Assembly (NCBI GenBank): GCA_965658765.1
Contig: CBFHTO010000012.1
Coordinates: 1-64,000, forward strand
Reading direction: 5' to 3'
Source of the DNA: Glaciecola sp965658765
GTDB lineage: Bacteria; Pseudomonadota; Gammaproteobacteria; Enterobacterales; Alteromonadaceae
DNA: 64,000 bases
Shown: one piece after another, positions 7,137 to 15,933 of the stretch
How positions within the stretch are numbered: position 1 is the first letter of the stretch
Layout: the number at the start of each line of letters is the position of its first letter
Program-made: the position numbers and the translations under genes
Notes under the pieces: model-generated
The model's database searches: none
Told to the model about the DNA's origin: nothing
The model's input: the letters and a program-made list of their open reading frames with translations, nothing else

Positions 7137-9188
7137 TTAGCTACTTAAAAACTCAATTGCTTGTTCTAATGTCAAAGGCCTTGAATGATAGTAGCCTTGA
7201 ATATATTGGCATTGGCAATCGCGTAAAAGCGCTAATTGAGCTTCAGTCTCAACACCTTCTGCGACAACATCAAGTCCTAATTTAAAAGCCAAACTGACAA
7301 GTCCCTCAACAAGTGCTAAGTCATTAGCATCGACTTCGATATCATTAATAAATGACTTATCGATCTTGATTTTATTTACGTTAAATTCTCTTAAATGAGA
7401 CAAAGATGAGAACCCTGTACCAAAATCATCTAAGGCAATATCAACCCCAAGTAGTTGTAGTTCGGATATTGCAAGTCCAACGGCTTTTGCCAAACTACCG
7501 ATGAAAGCGGTTTCAGTAATTTCGACTACTAATTTATCATAAGGAATGTTGTATTGGTTCATTCCTGTTTTAATGCAATCCACCATATCAACGTCCATAA
7601 ATTGAGGTGGTGAAAAATTAATTGCTATTTTACCAGGCGATAGTCCTTTGTCACTCATCGTACAATAGGCTTGCATAGCTTTATGAAACACAATATCGCC
7701 TATTTGAGAAATAATTCCTAATTCCTCTGCTAGTGGAATAAATACATCAGGTGGAATACTCTCGCCTTTGTAGGAGAGTCTGACTAATATTTCAAAGCCA
7801 ACATGTTGTCCACGCTTAAGATCAAAGATGGGTTGCATTACGATGCTGAATAAATCCTCGTCAACTGCCTGTAACAACAAGTCTTTAATATGCTTTTTGT
7901 GTTCTAGCTTTTCTTTAATACCTGCATTGAAAAACAAACATTGATTACGGGCGGTTTTCTTCGCTTCATAAAATACTAAATCGACATTGATAAGCAGCTC
8001 ATCTATCGTTTCTGCATCTCTCGGATATGCAACTAGACCAACAGAACATGATGGGTTATATGGACCTTCTCTTAGCTCAACTGGAGCACAGATATCGGTA
8101 TGTAATCGCTTAACAAAACCCTCTATTGTAGAATGGTCTAAGTTATCTGGAGACACAATAACAGCAAACTCATCCCCGCCAACTCGAGCGACCGTAGCGC
8201 TTTCACCAGATGTTTCAATTAAACGTTGTGCTGTTTTTTGTAATAGGATATCACCGTATTGATGACCAAGAGAGTCATTTAACTCCTTCAATTGATCAAT
8301 TCCTAACTTTATTAGAAAGAACTCCGTAAAACCTTTTTGGTTTTTTGACATTGCCACTTGATCGCTAAGTACTGAATAAAATCCCTCTCTATTCAATAAG
8401 CCCGTTGACTTGTCGCTAATAACCGCTAACTTTAGTTCATTGTAAATCTTCGTTCGTTCAGTAATGTCGTACCGAATAGATACATAGCGTAAAACCTTTC
8501 CATCCGGACCTTTCACAGGCACTATGGTAGTGTCAACCCAGTAGAGTTCACCGACCTTGCTGCGATTACACACTTCACCGCTCCAAGTATTTCCTCGTTT
8601 TATTTCTTGCCACATTTTTTTGAAAAACGAGGGCTTGTGGGTTCTTGAGTTAATGATGCGATGATTTTTGCCCAAAAGCTCATTGCTAGTATAACCACTG
8701 ATATCAATAAACTTCTGGTTTACATAGGTGATATCGCCTCTAGCATTAGCAACAGAAACAATCGCTTGTTCTTCTAACGCTCGCTGATAAGCACGAAAAT
8801 CGATGCTCTCTTGAAATTGGGTCCTTTGGCTTGTGACATCTCGCTGGGTACCAATGAAATAAAGAACCTCCTTATCATCGCCTAGGATTGGAGATATATT
8901 TACTTCAGTTAAATATTCTTCACCAGACTTTGTATAGTTAATGAGGTCAACAGAGCAAGAAGTTTTACTTTTGATAGCCTTAGATAGTAAGGTTTTATTT
9001 TCTTGACTACCCCCTCCCCTTTGCAATAGTTCACCGGGTTTACGACCTTTTATTTCAAAAAGCTCATAACCGGTGAGCGCCGTAAACGCACTATTTACCC
9101 ATAAAGTTTTCCCGTCAGCATCGGTTAAGATTAAAGAATCCTTTACATAGTCTCGGGCCAGTTGAGCAAACAATTCATTATTGACCAT
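7137..9188 (-). CDS. PAS-PAS-GGDEF-EAL protein (c-di-GMP phosphodiesterase or dual enzyme)
   Basis: About 683 residues, soluble. Two PAS domains (about 5-110 and 130-235) are followed by GGDEF (about 250-400) and EAL (about 420-680). The EAL part has the residues expected for hydrolysis of c-di-GMP: EILVR, the N of NFSPPQF, EITETAF, DDFGTGFSSL, KIDKSF and AEGVETE. GGDEF reads RVGGDEF and could still work, but the RxxD I-site is missing. I chose the ATG at 9188, close to the first PAS; an ATG at 9230 has no ribosome site. A 15-base motif about 210 bases upstream is shared with the chemotaxis-type gene at 29597-31336. Confidence 0.8.
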   Translation of the reverse strand: MVNNELFAQLARDYVKDSLILTDADGKTLWVNSAFTALTGYELFEIKGRKPGELLQRGGGSQENKTLLSKAIKSKTSCSVDLINYTKSGEEYLTEVNISPILGDDKEVLYFIGTQRDVTSQRTQFQESIDFRAYQRALEEQAIVSVANARGDITYVNQKFIDISGYTSNELLGKNHRIINSRTHKPSFFKKMWQEIKRGNTWSGEVCNRSKVGELYWVDTTIVPVKGPDGKVLRYVSIRYDITERTKIYNELKLAVISDKSTGLLNREGFYSVLSDQVAMSKNQKGFTEFFLIKLGIDQLKELNDSLGHQYGDILLQKTAQRLIETSGESATVARVGGDEFAVIVSPDNLDHSTIEGFVKRLHTDICAPVELREGPYNPSCSVGLVAYPRDAETIDELLINVDLVFYEAKKTARNQCLFFNAGIKEKLEHKKHIKDLLLQAVDEDLFSIVMQPIFDLKRGQHVGFEILVRLSYKGESIPPDVFIPLAEELGIISQIGDIVFHKAMQAYCTMSDKGLSPGKIAINFSPPQFMDVDMVDCIKTGMNQYNIPYDKLVVEITETAFIGSLAKAVGLAISELQLLGVDIALDDFGTGFSSLSHLREFNVNKIKIDKSFINDIEVDANDLALVEGLVSLAFKLGLDVVAEGVETEAQLALLRDCQCQYIQGYYHSRPLTLEQAIEFLSS

Positions 9189-9705
9189 TAAAAATAATTT
9201 CTCTCCAAAAAGCCATAGCCCAAAAGCCATAGATAGTAACCAAGTAACAAATCAGCATGAAACCGGGGGATGATGAAACGTTAGGAGCACTTACAAATGC
9301 GTTTAACAAAAATACTAACTTAATTTATATGATCAATTATCACGGGACTGCCTCTTTGCCAATTTAAGAGGTAATACTGAGGCGATCTCTACTATCCTTT
9401 AGTATAGAACGAAATATATAGGTATTATTTTAAGTGTAAATACGTAAGTATAAAAACACATCTTTAAGTAAGCTGATATGCGTACAAAAGTGAAGACAGC
9501 AGAATGTAAGAGGATAAATAGAAACACAGAATGCATTCAGCACAGCTTCTGATTATAAAAGCGCTTTTATCAGTGTTCCTTAAATTTAATAAATCAAAAC
9601 TATGCCATACACTGACCTTTAAACAGGCTTTAGTCTGTTTGTTTTCATGTTTGATGAGTTTTTATAGACAGAACTTTTTAGATACTTTTTTTTACATGCT
9701 TCTTT
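9189..9705. other. Long intergenic region with few marks
   Basis: About 500 AT-rich bases separate the PAS-GGDEF-EAL gene from the sheath-like genes. A 15-base motif at 9392-9406 recurs upstream of the chemotaxis-type gene. A hairpin AAACAG/CTGTTT at 9621-9640 could end transcription of the sheath-like genes but lacks a good U-tract. The only plus-strand frame here (9531-9746) runs into the end of the opposite gene and has no family signature. Confidence 0.4.
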
Positions 9706-10485
9706 TTAGATGCTTACTGGCCGCATGCTATTCCCAATTAAACTGATGCTATTTTTATTTCGATAGCTAGCAAATACCATGAATCCATTTTTATGAATGT
9801 CCATTCGCTGCTTTTCTGTTAATAAAAACTCAGCGCAAGGATACAAAATATTTTCATTGTCTTGCGAATACACGAAAGCCGGTAATTCGCTAATAGTATT
9901 ATCTGTGACAGCTTGGCTATGATGCAACCTAATCAATAAGCGAGCACAAGCAAAAGCTGAACTACCCCACAATAGCTTGTTATGTTCATGAGCTATGGCG
10001 AACTCTTCAAAATCAAACGCGTCGACTTCTTCTTGCTTCTCACCATAAGGAATACGCATTAACACTCTAGGATAGCTCAAAACAACGTTTTTAGACTGCG
10101 GCGTTTGCCTAAATGATTGCCAGAGAGATTCTGCACTAGCACCAACGAGCTTATCGCTTGCTGAACTTATAAACTGACAGGCAAGTGACTCAGCAAAAGC
10201 AGAAATAGCATTTAATGCCATAATATCTGCATCATCTGAATCAAATTCATAATTGCCCACTAAAACATTATAGGACTCAAGGTCAGTGTTCTTAATATGT
10301 TTAGCTAAGCTTTCAAAGAAGCCCATATCACCGGAAGCAGATTCCATCACCGCCCGCTTACCTGCATCAACTAAATAGAACGATTGATATTGTTCATCGT
10401 ATTCTTCACTAAAAATCAGATCCCGAATACCTCGCCACGCAGATTCCAGAGATTGAAACTCACTAAAGTGCAATATTGTCCGCAT
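9706..10485 (-). CDS. Type VI sheath large-subunit-like protein, C-terminal half (TssC/VipB-like)
   Basis: 259 residues resembling the body of TssC-type sheath proteins: LESAWRGI near residue 13, VLVGNYEFD, the YPRVLMRIPYG block, and EEFA..HNKLLWGSSAFACA. TssC pairs with TssB to form the contractile sheath. Its ATG overlaps the stop of the upstream ORF as TAATG. Reading the same frame upstream of the ATG gives further sheath-like residues (FIDSAISDL before MRTILHF), so the ancestral gene was probably one fused protein and a one-base loss split it. No other type VI genes (TssF/G/K, ClpV, Hcp, VgrG) lie nearby, so it is an orphan and may be decaying. Confidence 0.6.
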   Translation of the reverse strand: MRTILHFSEFQSLESAWRGIRDLIFSEEYDEQYQSFYLVDAGKRAVMESASGDMGFFESLAKHIKNTDLESYNVLVGNYEFDSDDADIMALNAISAFAESLACQFISSASDKLVGASAESLWQSFRQTPQSKNVVLSYPRVLMRIPYGEKQEEVDAFDFEEFAIAHEHNKLLWGSSAFACARLLIRLHHSQAVTDNTISELPAFVYSQDNENILYPCAEFLLTEKQRMDIHKNGFMVFASYRNKNSISLIGNSMRPVSI

Positions 10486-10919
10486 TAAATCAGATATTGC
10501 GCTGTCAATAAAGGAGTAACTGAGTCAGACGCTTCACTAGCCTTATCATGTAAGCCGAAGCTTGACATAATCTCGTCGGCCGCAGAATCCGCGGTTTCAG
10601 GTCGGCTTAATGATTGCTTTAGACGCCGCAAGTTCGTAAAAACAGTTTGCTGAAACAGCTCATCAGGATGAAAATCTTCTAGTTCATTAAAGTGTAGAAT
10701 ATGCCCTGAAGGTAAGGTAACTGAGGGAGATAAGCGCGCCATAACTTGGTCGAAACTGTCTATGTCTATTTTTGTGATCACATGTTTAGGAGAAGGCTCC
10801 CGTTCATTTGTAGAACCACTAAAATCGCCTAATACATATAGTCGCATTGGAGTTTCATTATCAAGTTTTTTCTTTGCGTTAGTAGAAAAACCGTACTCAA
10901 AATTTAATCGACCTGACAT
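10485..10919 (-). CDS. Type VI sheath small-subunit-like protein, N-terminal half (TssB-like)
   Basis: 144 residues with the pattern seen at the start of TssB-like or fused sheath proteins: RLYVLGDFSG near residue 28, IDIDSFDQVMARLSP, and LHFNELEDFHPDELF. It ends in a linker after MSSFGLHD and meets the next ORF at TAATG. The family in which both parts are fused normally runs on from this linker into the TssC part, which here lies in the -1 frame. Translational coupling could still produce both halves. It starts at an ATG with AAGGA/AGGGA upstream. No effector or membrane-complex gene accompanies it, so function as a secretion machine from this locus alone is unlikely. Confidence 0.55.
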   Translation of the reverse strand: MSGRLNFEYGFSTNAKKKLDNETPMRLYVLGDFSGSTNEREPSPKHVITKIDIDSFDQVMARLSPSVTLPSGHILHFNELEDFHPDELFQQTVFTNLRRLKQSLSRPETADSAADEIMSSFGLHDKASEASDSVTPLLTAQYLI

Positions 10920-11127
10920 ATTCCCTATCCTTAACCGGGTTAATTAACTGAGAATAGACTATCTATGCACTCTTCACAACACGGGTAAAGCGAGTGATGG
11001 CTCTTAGTCATACTACTAGAAGTCTCTTCTCTAGCTTTTAGTTTTGTATTGCGACAAGTCTCAGGGTGTTTATCTTATAATGAGTTGTCGACTATAATTC
11101 ACTTATGATTATTTAGAGACACTATAA

Positions 11128-11406
11128 ATGGCAAAATCACCGGCGCAGAAAATCTTAGCTAAACACCCTAATCTTATTCATAGCGACAGCGTGAAAGTCG
11201 TCTCTCATGTTCAGAGGCAACAGGATGACTGGTGGATAAATTCTTTGATGCTTGAAGATTACGATGTCGCTTTTAAATATAAACGAAAGAAACAGTACAA
11301 ATCTTTGAAAGGGGCGTTAGTAAACATTACTTATTATCCTAGTACCGAAGAAGTCGCTGGCATGCCATTTGAATATATGAAAGTGGTCCGAGTTAAACGC
11401 AGTTAA
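11128..11406 (+). CDS. Small conserved-looking protein of unknown function
   Basis: 92 residues, basic, without signal peptide or membrane segment. It contains a tryptophan pair (DDWWINSLMLEDYDV) followed by a lysine/tyrosine-rich stretch (FKYKRKKQYKSLKG) and an STEE..GMPFEYMKVVRVKR tail. I do not recognise the family. The even codon use and the compact frame between divergent and tandem neighbours support a real gene. The downstream neighbour is a periplasmic cytochrome c with a separate ribosome site 158 bases on, so a shared operon is possible but not shown. Confidence 0.6.
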   Translation: MAKSPAQKILAKHPNLIHSDSVKVVSHVQRQQDDWWINSLMLEDYDVAFKYKRKKQYKSLKGALVNITYYPSTEEVAGMPFEYMKVVRVKRS

Positions 11407-11563
11407 ATATTCATCTCATTATCCATTTTCTGGAAGACACTCTCAAAATACAGCCTAAAGTATTAGATGTTTTCTCGTGTGGCCGCCGATAACAAACTAT
11501 TGGTGCGTATTTTTATCGCATCAATGAAAAACTCATCTAAATTCTTTTTACCAAGGAACGCTT

Positions 11564-11872
11564 ATGAAAAAGTTAATGTTTTTGTTTTTAGTTTTTATCT
11601 GCGGGCAAGCATTTGCTAATGATGGCAGTGAAATTTATAAAAGTTGCCAGACCTGTCATGGACCAAGCGCAGAAGTAACATACGCAGGTAAAGTTCCGCC
11701 ATTAAACACCTTTTCAGAACAAGAAATTGTCGAATTTTTAAAAGCATATAAAGCAGGTAATCGAAATAAATACGGAATGGGTAGTGTGATGAAGGCTCAG
11801 GTCTCAATCCACCTTCCAAGTGATGATGAAATCAATGCAGTTGCATCTTATATCATCTCTCTTAAAAAATAA
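11564..11872 (+). CDS. Small periplasmic class I cytochrome c
   Basis: 102 residues. A signal peptide (MKKLMFLFLVFICGQAFA) is followed by a single haem-binding motif CQTCH near residue 29. A methionine in YGMGSVM near residue 66 is a good axial ligand candidate. Length and motif order match short c5/c553-like monohaem cytochromes, which carry electrons between membrane complexes and terminal reductases or oxidases. AAGGA precedes the ATG. It converges with the frd operon on the opposite strand, and its electron partner is not evident. Confidence 0.8.
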   Translation: MKKLMFLFLVFICGQAFANDGSEIYKSCQTCHGPSAEVTYAGKVPPLNTFSEQEIVEFLKAYKAGNRNKYGMGSVMKAQVSIHLPSDDEINAVASYIISLKK

Positions 11873-11940
11873 TATTGTTCATACACAGTCTTTGCGATTG
11901 TATGAAATTGATAATGAATAAACTAACAACCTTTTTGCAC

Positions 11941-11979
11941 AATGTCTGTATTGCTTAGCATTAGCAAAGTCGAGACATT
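11941..11979. terminator. Hairpin between the cytochrome and frdD genes
   Basis: AATGTCT and AGACATT form an outer 7-bp stem around an inner TTGCT/AGCAA stem. It lies in the 141-base gap between two convergent genes and may serve as a two-way terminator, but there is no strong U-tract on either side. Confidence 0.3.
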
Positions 11980-12013
11980 ACTAACCACCTTTGTGAAGCT
12001 TAATTTATAAGAC

Positions 12014-12367
12014 TCAGATACCATATAGCAACAATGCAGTCAGCAAAGATACAAGAAGTGCAAAACCATAACAAAGGCAAAAGAAGAACATACGAGCACC
12101 TACTTTAAAGTCGTGTAAGCCATGATATATGCGGTGCATCGCGTGCCAAAGCGGAAGCGCGATGACGGTTAACCAACAAAGCTTTCCAATCAAGTGAGAG
12201 CTAAACGCCATTACTCTTGAATAAGTCATAGCATCTGTAGCTAACAGTTCAAAAGGAAGCATCAGGCCACAAGCAATAATGATTGCCGGCAATAAAAATG
12301 CGGCAGCCATGCCGCCAGCACCAAACATGGACCATACGAGTGGTTCATTAGAGCGTTTGTAAGTCAT
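12014..12367 (-). CDS. frdD: Fumarate reductase membrane anchor subunit D
   Basis: 117 residues with three hydrophobic helices, the usual size for FrdD. With FrdC it anchors the FrdAB dimer to the inner face of the cytoplasmic membrane and takes electrons from quinol. It is the last gene of frdABCD and overlaps frdC by 4 bases, indicating translational coupling. Identity rests on operon position, size and helix pattern more than on strong motifs. Confidence 0.85.
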   Translation of the reverse strand: MTYKRSNEPLVWSMFGAGGMAAAFLLPAIIIACGLMLPFELLATDAMTYSRVMAFSSHLIGKLCWLTVIALPLWHAMHRIYHGLHDFKVGARMFFFCLCYGFALLVSLLTALLLYGI

Positions 12368-12759
12368 AAATAAGCTCCTATAAGCACAATCAATACAATT
12401 GTTGTAATGATAAAAACTCCCAGATGCGCTTTGCTAATGAGCCCATCATTCACTTTTTTACCTTTAATCCATAAATCCATAGTTTTAGGAGCAAGTTGAA
12501 ACCAAGTTATGCTATGGATCAGCGTTGCAATTAAACAAACAAAATGGAAAACAAAAGCGCCCGGGCTCACCAGCCAAGATACAAACTCAGACCAAGCATG
12601 CTCACCTAAGGATACTGAATACAATCCGTAGAATAGCTCTAAACTAAACAGCATTACGAAGATACTGCTGCCTTCTCTGATGATATAACGCACAAAAAAG
12701 GGATTAGACATCCACCATGTTGCGGTAATAGGGCGTTGATAAGGTTTGCGTTTACTCAT
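12364..12759 (-). CDS. frdC: Fumarate reductase membrane anchor subunit C
   Basis: 131 residues, the same length as the enterobacterial FrdC, with three membrane helices. The N-terminus KRKPYQRPITATWWMSN is typical of this subunit. It overlaps frdB upstream and frdD downstream by 4 bases each, so the four subunits are made together. With FrdD it forms the quinol-oxidising anchor of the complex. Confidence 0.88.
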   Translation of the reverse strand: MSKRKPYQRPITATWWMSNPFFVRYIIREGSSIFVMLFSLELFYGLYSVSLGEHAWSEFVSWLVSPGAFVFHFVCLIATLIHSITWFQLAPKTMDLWIKGKKVNDGLISKAHLGVFIITTIVLIVLIGAYL

Positions 12760-13598
12760 TTTTTACCTCCCTCATCGCGACCACCAAGTGCTGCCTTACT
12801 TGGTGCCATCTTTCTGTTTTTGTTAGTGGCTTCATCATTCTCAAGCACAGCGGCACTTTTACCAATCAGGTGTAAACCATAGTCTGTGGCGCTTTCTACT
12901 TTCGCTTGATTAACTGCCGCTGCAGGGTCTACCCCTTTAGGGCAAACATCTGAACAATAACCAACAAAGGTACATGACCATACGCCCTCCTCTGCATTTA
13001 CAATCGGGATGCGTTGACCATAGCCCTCGTCCCTTGAGTCTTTGTTGTACCGTTGTATCAAGGCAAGCGCCGCAGGCCCCATAAATTTATTGTTCAAGCC
13101 GTATTGCGGACATGCTGCATAGCATAAACCGCAATTGATACACATCGAGTATTGTTTGAATCTCGCCAGTTGTTCAGGTGTTTGAATATATTCCCCATCC
13201 TCCAAACGGCCTTCGTTTTCTCTAATAATATACGGTTTAATTTGTTCAAGTTTATTAACGAAGTCACTAATATCCGATATTAAATCTCGTTCAATAGGAA
13301 AGTTAGCAAGGGCCTCAACTTTAATTTTGACAGGCTCATTTCCTGAAATATATTCTCGAACAAAGGTTTTACACCCTAGCTTTGGTATACCATTTACCAT
13401 ATACCCACAGCTGCCGCATACGGCCATTCGGCAGGACCATCGAAAGGATAAACTGCTATCTAGGAAATCTTTGATGTATTGTAATGCCTCTAAAATCGAC
13501 ATTTCCATGCTATAAGGTACTTTAAAACTTTGTAGCCATGGCTCTTGATCTTGTTCTGGGCGATATCTTAGAACTTCAATATTTACATATTCACTCAT
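12756..13598 (-). CDS. frdB: Fumarate reductase iron-sulfur subunit
   Basis: 280 residues carrying three clusters. The [2Fe-2S] ligands lie in SCRMAVCGSCG and the following KLGC near residues 57-77, [4Fe-4S] in CINCGLCYAACP near residue 153, and [3Fe-4S] in CTFVGYCSDVCPKG near residue 209. It passes electrons from the anchor to the FAD of FrdA. It is slightly longer than the E. coli protein, with an extra polar tail after residue 245. It overlaps frdA by 4 bases. Confidence 0.9.
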   Translation of the reverse strand: MSEYVNIEVLRYRPEQDQEPWLQSFKVPYSMEMSILEALQYIKDFLDSSLSFRWSCRMAVCGSCGYMVNGIPKLGCKTFVREYISGNEPVKIKVEALANFPIERDLISDISDFVNKLEQIKPYIIRENEGRLEDGEYIQTPEQLARFKQYSMCINCGLCYAACPQYGLNNKFMGPAALALIQRYNKDSRDEGYGQRIPIVNAEEGVWSCTFVGYCSDVCPKGVDPAAAVNQAKVESATDYGLHLIGKSAAVLENDEATNKNRKMAPSKAALGGRDEGGKK

Positions 13599-15379
13599 TC
13601 GGGTGCCTCCATGGAAGAAACTTGAGTTTGAGTACCGTAGACTCGCTCAGCTGGTCGGCTTTTTGTGATATTTACAGCCGCATAACTTAACTCTGGATTT
13701 TGACCTTCCCGATAGTGAAGCAGGCTATGTTTAAGAAAATCATTGTCATTTCTCTGCTCAAAGCCATCAAGTCTTTGATGAGAACCTCTTGATTCTTTTC
13801 GGTGAATCGCTGCATATGCCATGCTTTCAGCGATATCTAACAAAAATCCAAGCTCTATTGCGCCTAACCACTCTGTATTAAACACATGAGAATCGTCAGA
13901 GACTTTAATGTTTTTAAATCGTTGTTTTAAATCACTAATGCAGTCAAGTGTTTCTTGCATTCCTTGCTCTGTCCGATAAATACCAATGCCTTTTTCCATT
14001 GCCTGACCCATGGTATTTCTAATTTCGGCCAGCGACTCTGTCCCATTGGGATTAATAAGAGTCCTAGAATTGTTATAGCTTTGCTCAGCTAGTTTATGTA
14101 ATTTTTGTGTATCACCATATTCAGTATTGCTGGCGTAGGCGGCGGCAGAGATCCCGCTTCTTTTACCGAACACAAGCAGCTCCGCAAGTGAATTTGAGCC
14201 TAAACGATTTGCGCCATGAATCCCTACACTTGAACATTCACCTGCAGCAAAAAGACCGTCTAGAGAGGTCGAGCAATTCGCATCAGTCAGTATTCCTCCC
14301 ATTGTGTAATGCACGGTAGGTCTAACTGGTATGGGTGAATGTACGGGATCTACATTAACGTAAGCCTTGGCAAGTTCGCGAATAAAGGGTAAACGCTCAT
14401 TTATTTTATCTTCACCTAAGTGACGGAGATCAAGGTGCACTACTTCACCATATATAGGATGATTTATGGTACGGCCTTTTTGTTGCTCTTGATAAAAACT
14501 TTGGCTCAGCTTATCCCTTGGCCCTAACTCCATATGTTTATTTTTTGTCTCCCCAAGAGGTGGAGGCGGTCCAAGTCCATAGTCTTGAAGATATCTGTAT
14601 TCATCCTTGTTTAATAAGACACCACCTTCTCCCCTACACCCCTCAGTCATCAGCACGCCAGTACCTGGTAAGCCGGTTGGATGGTATTGTACAAACTCCA
14701 TATCACGTAAAGCGACACCATGACGATATGCTAGGGACATACCATCCCCAGTTACAATGCCACCATTAGTATTGTAACGATAAACACGGCCAGCACCGCC
14801 TGTGGCAATAATAACTGATTTGGCTTGAATAAACCGAGGCTCTCCTTCTGCCAAATCGTATACAACAACACCTTGAACTCGGCCATTATCTGTCACAAGA
14901 TCAAGACAAAAATGTTCATCAAATCTTTCAATCTGTGGAAACTTTGTAGACGTTTGAAACAAAGTATGAAGCATATGAAATCCAGTCTTGTCAGCCGCAT
15001 ACCAAGTGCGCTCTATCTTCATGCCGCCAAACGCTCTCACTGCGACCTTGCCATCTGGGTTTCGAGACCACGGACAGCCCCAGTGCTCCATTTGCACCAT
15101 TTCTTCTGTACAGTGAGCAACGAAATAGTCGACAACATCTTGATCACATAGCCAATCGCCACCCGATACGGTATCGTTAAAATGATGATCGAACGCGTCA
15201 TGATCTTGAACTACACCAGCAGCCCCACCCTCGGCTGCTACTGTATGGCTTCGCATAGGATACACTTTTGAAATAAGTGAAATTTTGGTAGCGGGTGATG
15301 ATGTTGCAATCTCTATTGCAGCGCGCAAGCCAGCGCCACCAGCCCCTATTATTGCAACGTCAGTTTGATGAATGTGCAT
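13595..15379 (-). CDS. frdA: Fumarate reductase flavoprotein subunit
   Basis: About 594 residues. An N-terminal dinucleotide-binding motif (GAGGAGLRAA) is followed by MRSHTVAAEGG, whose histidine (about residue 45) carries the covalent FAD, and by RPTVHYTMGG and the ECSSVGIHGANRLGSNSL active-site region. It reduces fumarate to succinate in anaerobic respiration; the reverse reaction is possible. The membership FrdABCD, with short C and D subunits, favours fumarate reductase over succinate dehydrogenase. I chose the ATG at 15379, since GGAG lies 7 bases upstream; a TTG two codons earlier is the alternative. An FNR-like site lies about 125 bases upstream. Confidence 0.92.
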   Translation of the reverse strand: MHIHQTDVAIIGAGGAGLRAAIEIATSSPATKISLISKVYPMRSHTVAAEGGAAGVVQDHDAFDHHFNDTVSGGDWLCDQDVVDYFVAHCTEEMVQMEHWGCPWSRNPDGKVAVRAFGGMKIERTWYAADKTGFHMLHTLFQTSTKFPQIERFDEHFCLDLVTDNGRVQGVVVYDLAEGEPRFIQAKSVIIATGGAGRVYRYNTNGGIVTGDGMSLAYRHGVALRDMEFVQYHPTGLPGTGVLMTEGCRGEGGVLLNKDEYRYLQDYGLGPPPPLGETKNKHMELGPRDKLSQSFYQEQQKGRTINHPIYGEVVHLDLRHLGEDKINERLPFIRELAKAYVNVDPVHSPIPVRPTVHYTMGGILTDANCSTSLDGLFAAGECSSVGIHGANRLGSNSLAELLVFGKRSGISAAAYASNTEYGDTQKLHKLAEQSYNNSRTLINPNGTESLAEIRNTMGQAMEKGIGIYRTEQGMQETLDCISDLKQRFKNIKVSDDSHVFNTEWLGAIELGFLLDIAESMAYAAIHRKESRGSHQRLDGFEQRNDNDFLKHSLLHYREGQNPELSYAAVNITKSRPAERVYGTQTQVSSMEAPE

Positions 15380-15933
15380 GCTCAAGCTCCAGCGCTAATA
15401 AGATATGACGACAAGGTCGTGGTTCATAAAAGACAGCGATTAATATGTTTGTACAACTTGATTTATTGTGTCACTTTCGTCACTAAAAAACTCATTCATC
15501 TAATTGATCTGAAACAAAAAAACATCAAGTAAGAGGGCGTTTCGAATAAGTTGCGAGTTTCTTTTCCGCCTATCTTAAAAAAATATATCCCCCCATTTTA
15601 AAAAATGCTCTTTTAAAGTACGACAATATTACTTTTATATTTTGGACACAGCTCAAACATTTAGAGACATATAAAGTACGAGGACCATGTTATGAAAATA
15701 GAATATTACTGTTCGACATTTTAAAACTATTCGCAAAGCAATAAGGTCTTTTAAGTTCTCTGCCTTTTATTCATCTATTGGAGAGAAAAACAATACATGT
15801 CAGACAATAGTTGATTTCATGTTCTTCTTAGATTCTGATAATCTTTGCTAGCGTGTTACTTGTAAGAAAATTGCTCGTCGTAGTATGAGCTTTGGACTCG
15901 AACCAAAAATACAGATAGGGAACCCCTAATACA
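15380..15933. other. Divergent promoter region of frdA and the amidotransferase gene
   Basis: About 550 AT-rich bases between two divergent genes. Apart from the FNR-like palindrome at 15504-15517 I see no coding frame, RNA gene or strong terminator. Both promoters must lie here. Confidence 0.45.
15504..15517. promoter_or_regulatory. FNR-like site upstream of frdA
   Basis: TTGAT-CTGA-AACAA matches the FNR/EtrA consensus TTGAT-N4-ATCAA at 9 of 10 defined bases. Fumarate reductase is a classic FNR target, so the place is sensible. It lies about 125 bases from the frdA start. This was found by eye, and one chance match in this AT-rich gap is possible. Confidence 0.4.

Noticed and set aside
9531..9746. 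71-codon hydrophobic plus-strand frame
   Set aside because: No ribosome site, no recognisable family, and it runs into the end of the opposite sheath-like gene.
10485..10530. Programmed -1 ribosomal frameshift joining the two sheath-like ORFs
   Set aside because: The overlap lacks a canonical X XXY YYZ heptamer and a clear downstream stimulator; gene damage or TAATG coupling is simpler.
15451..15485. CRP-like TGTG..TCAC element upstream of frdA
   Set aside because: The half-sites are 8 bases apart and not 6, so it does not fit the CRP consensus.
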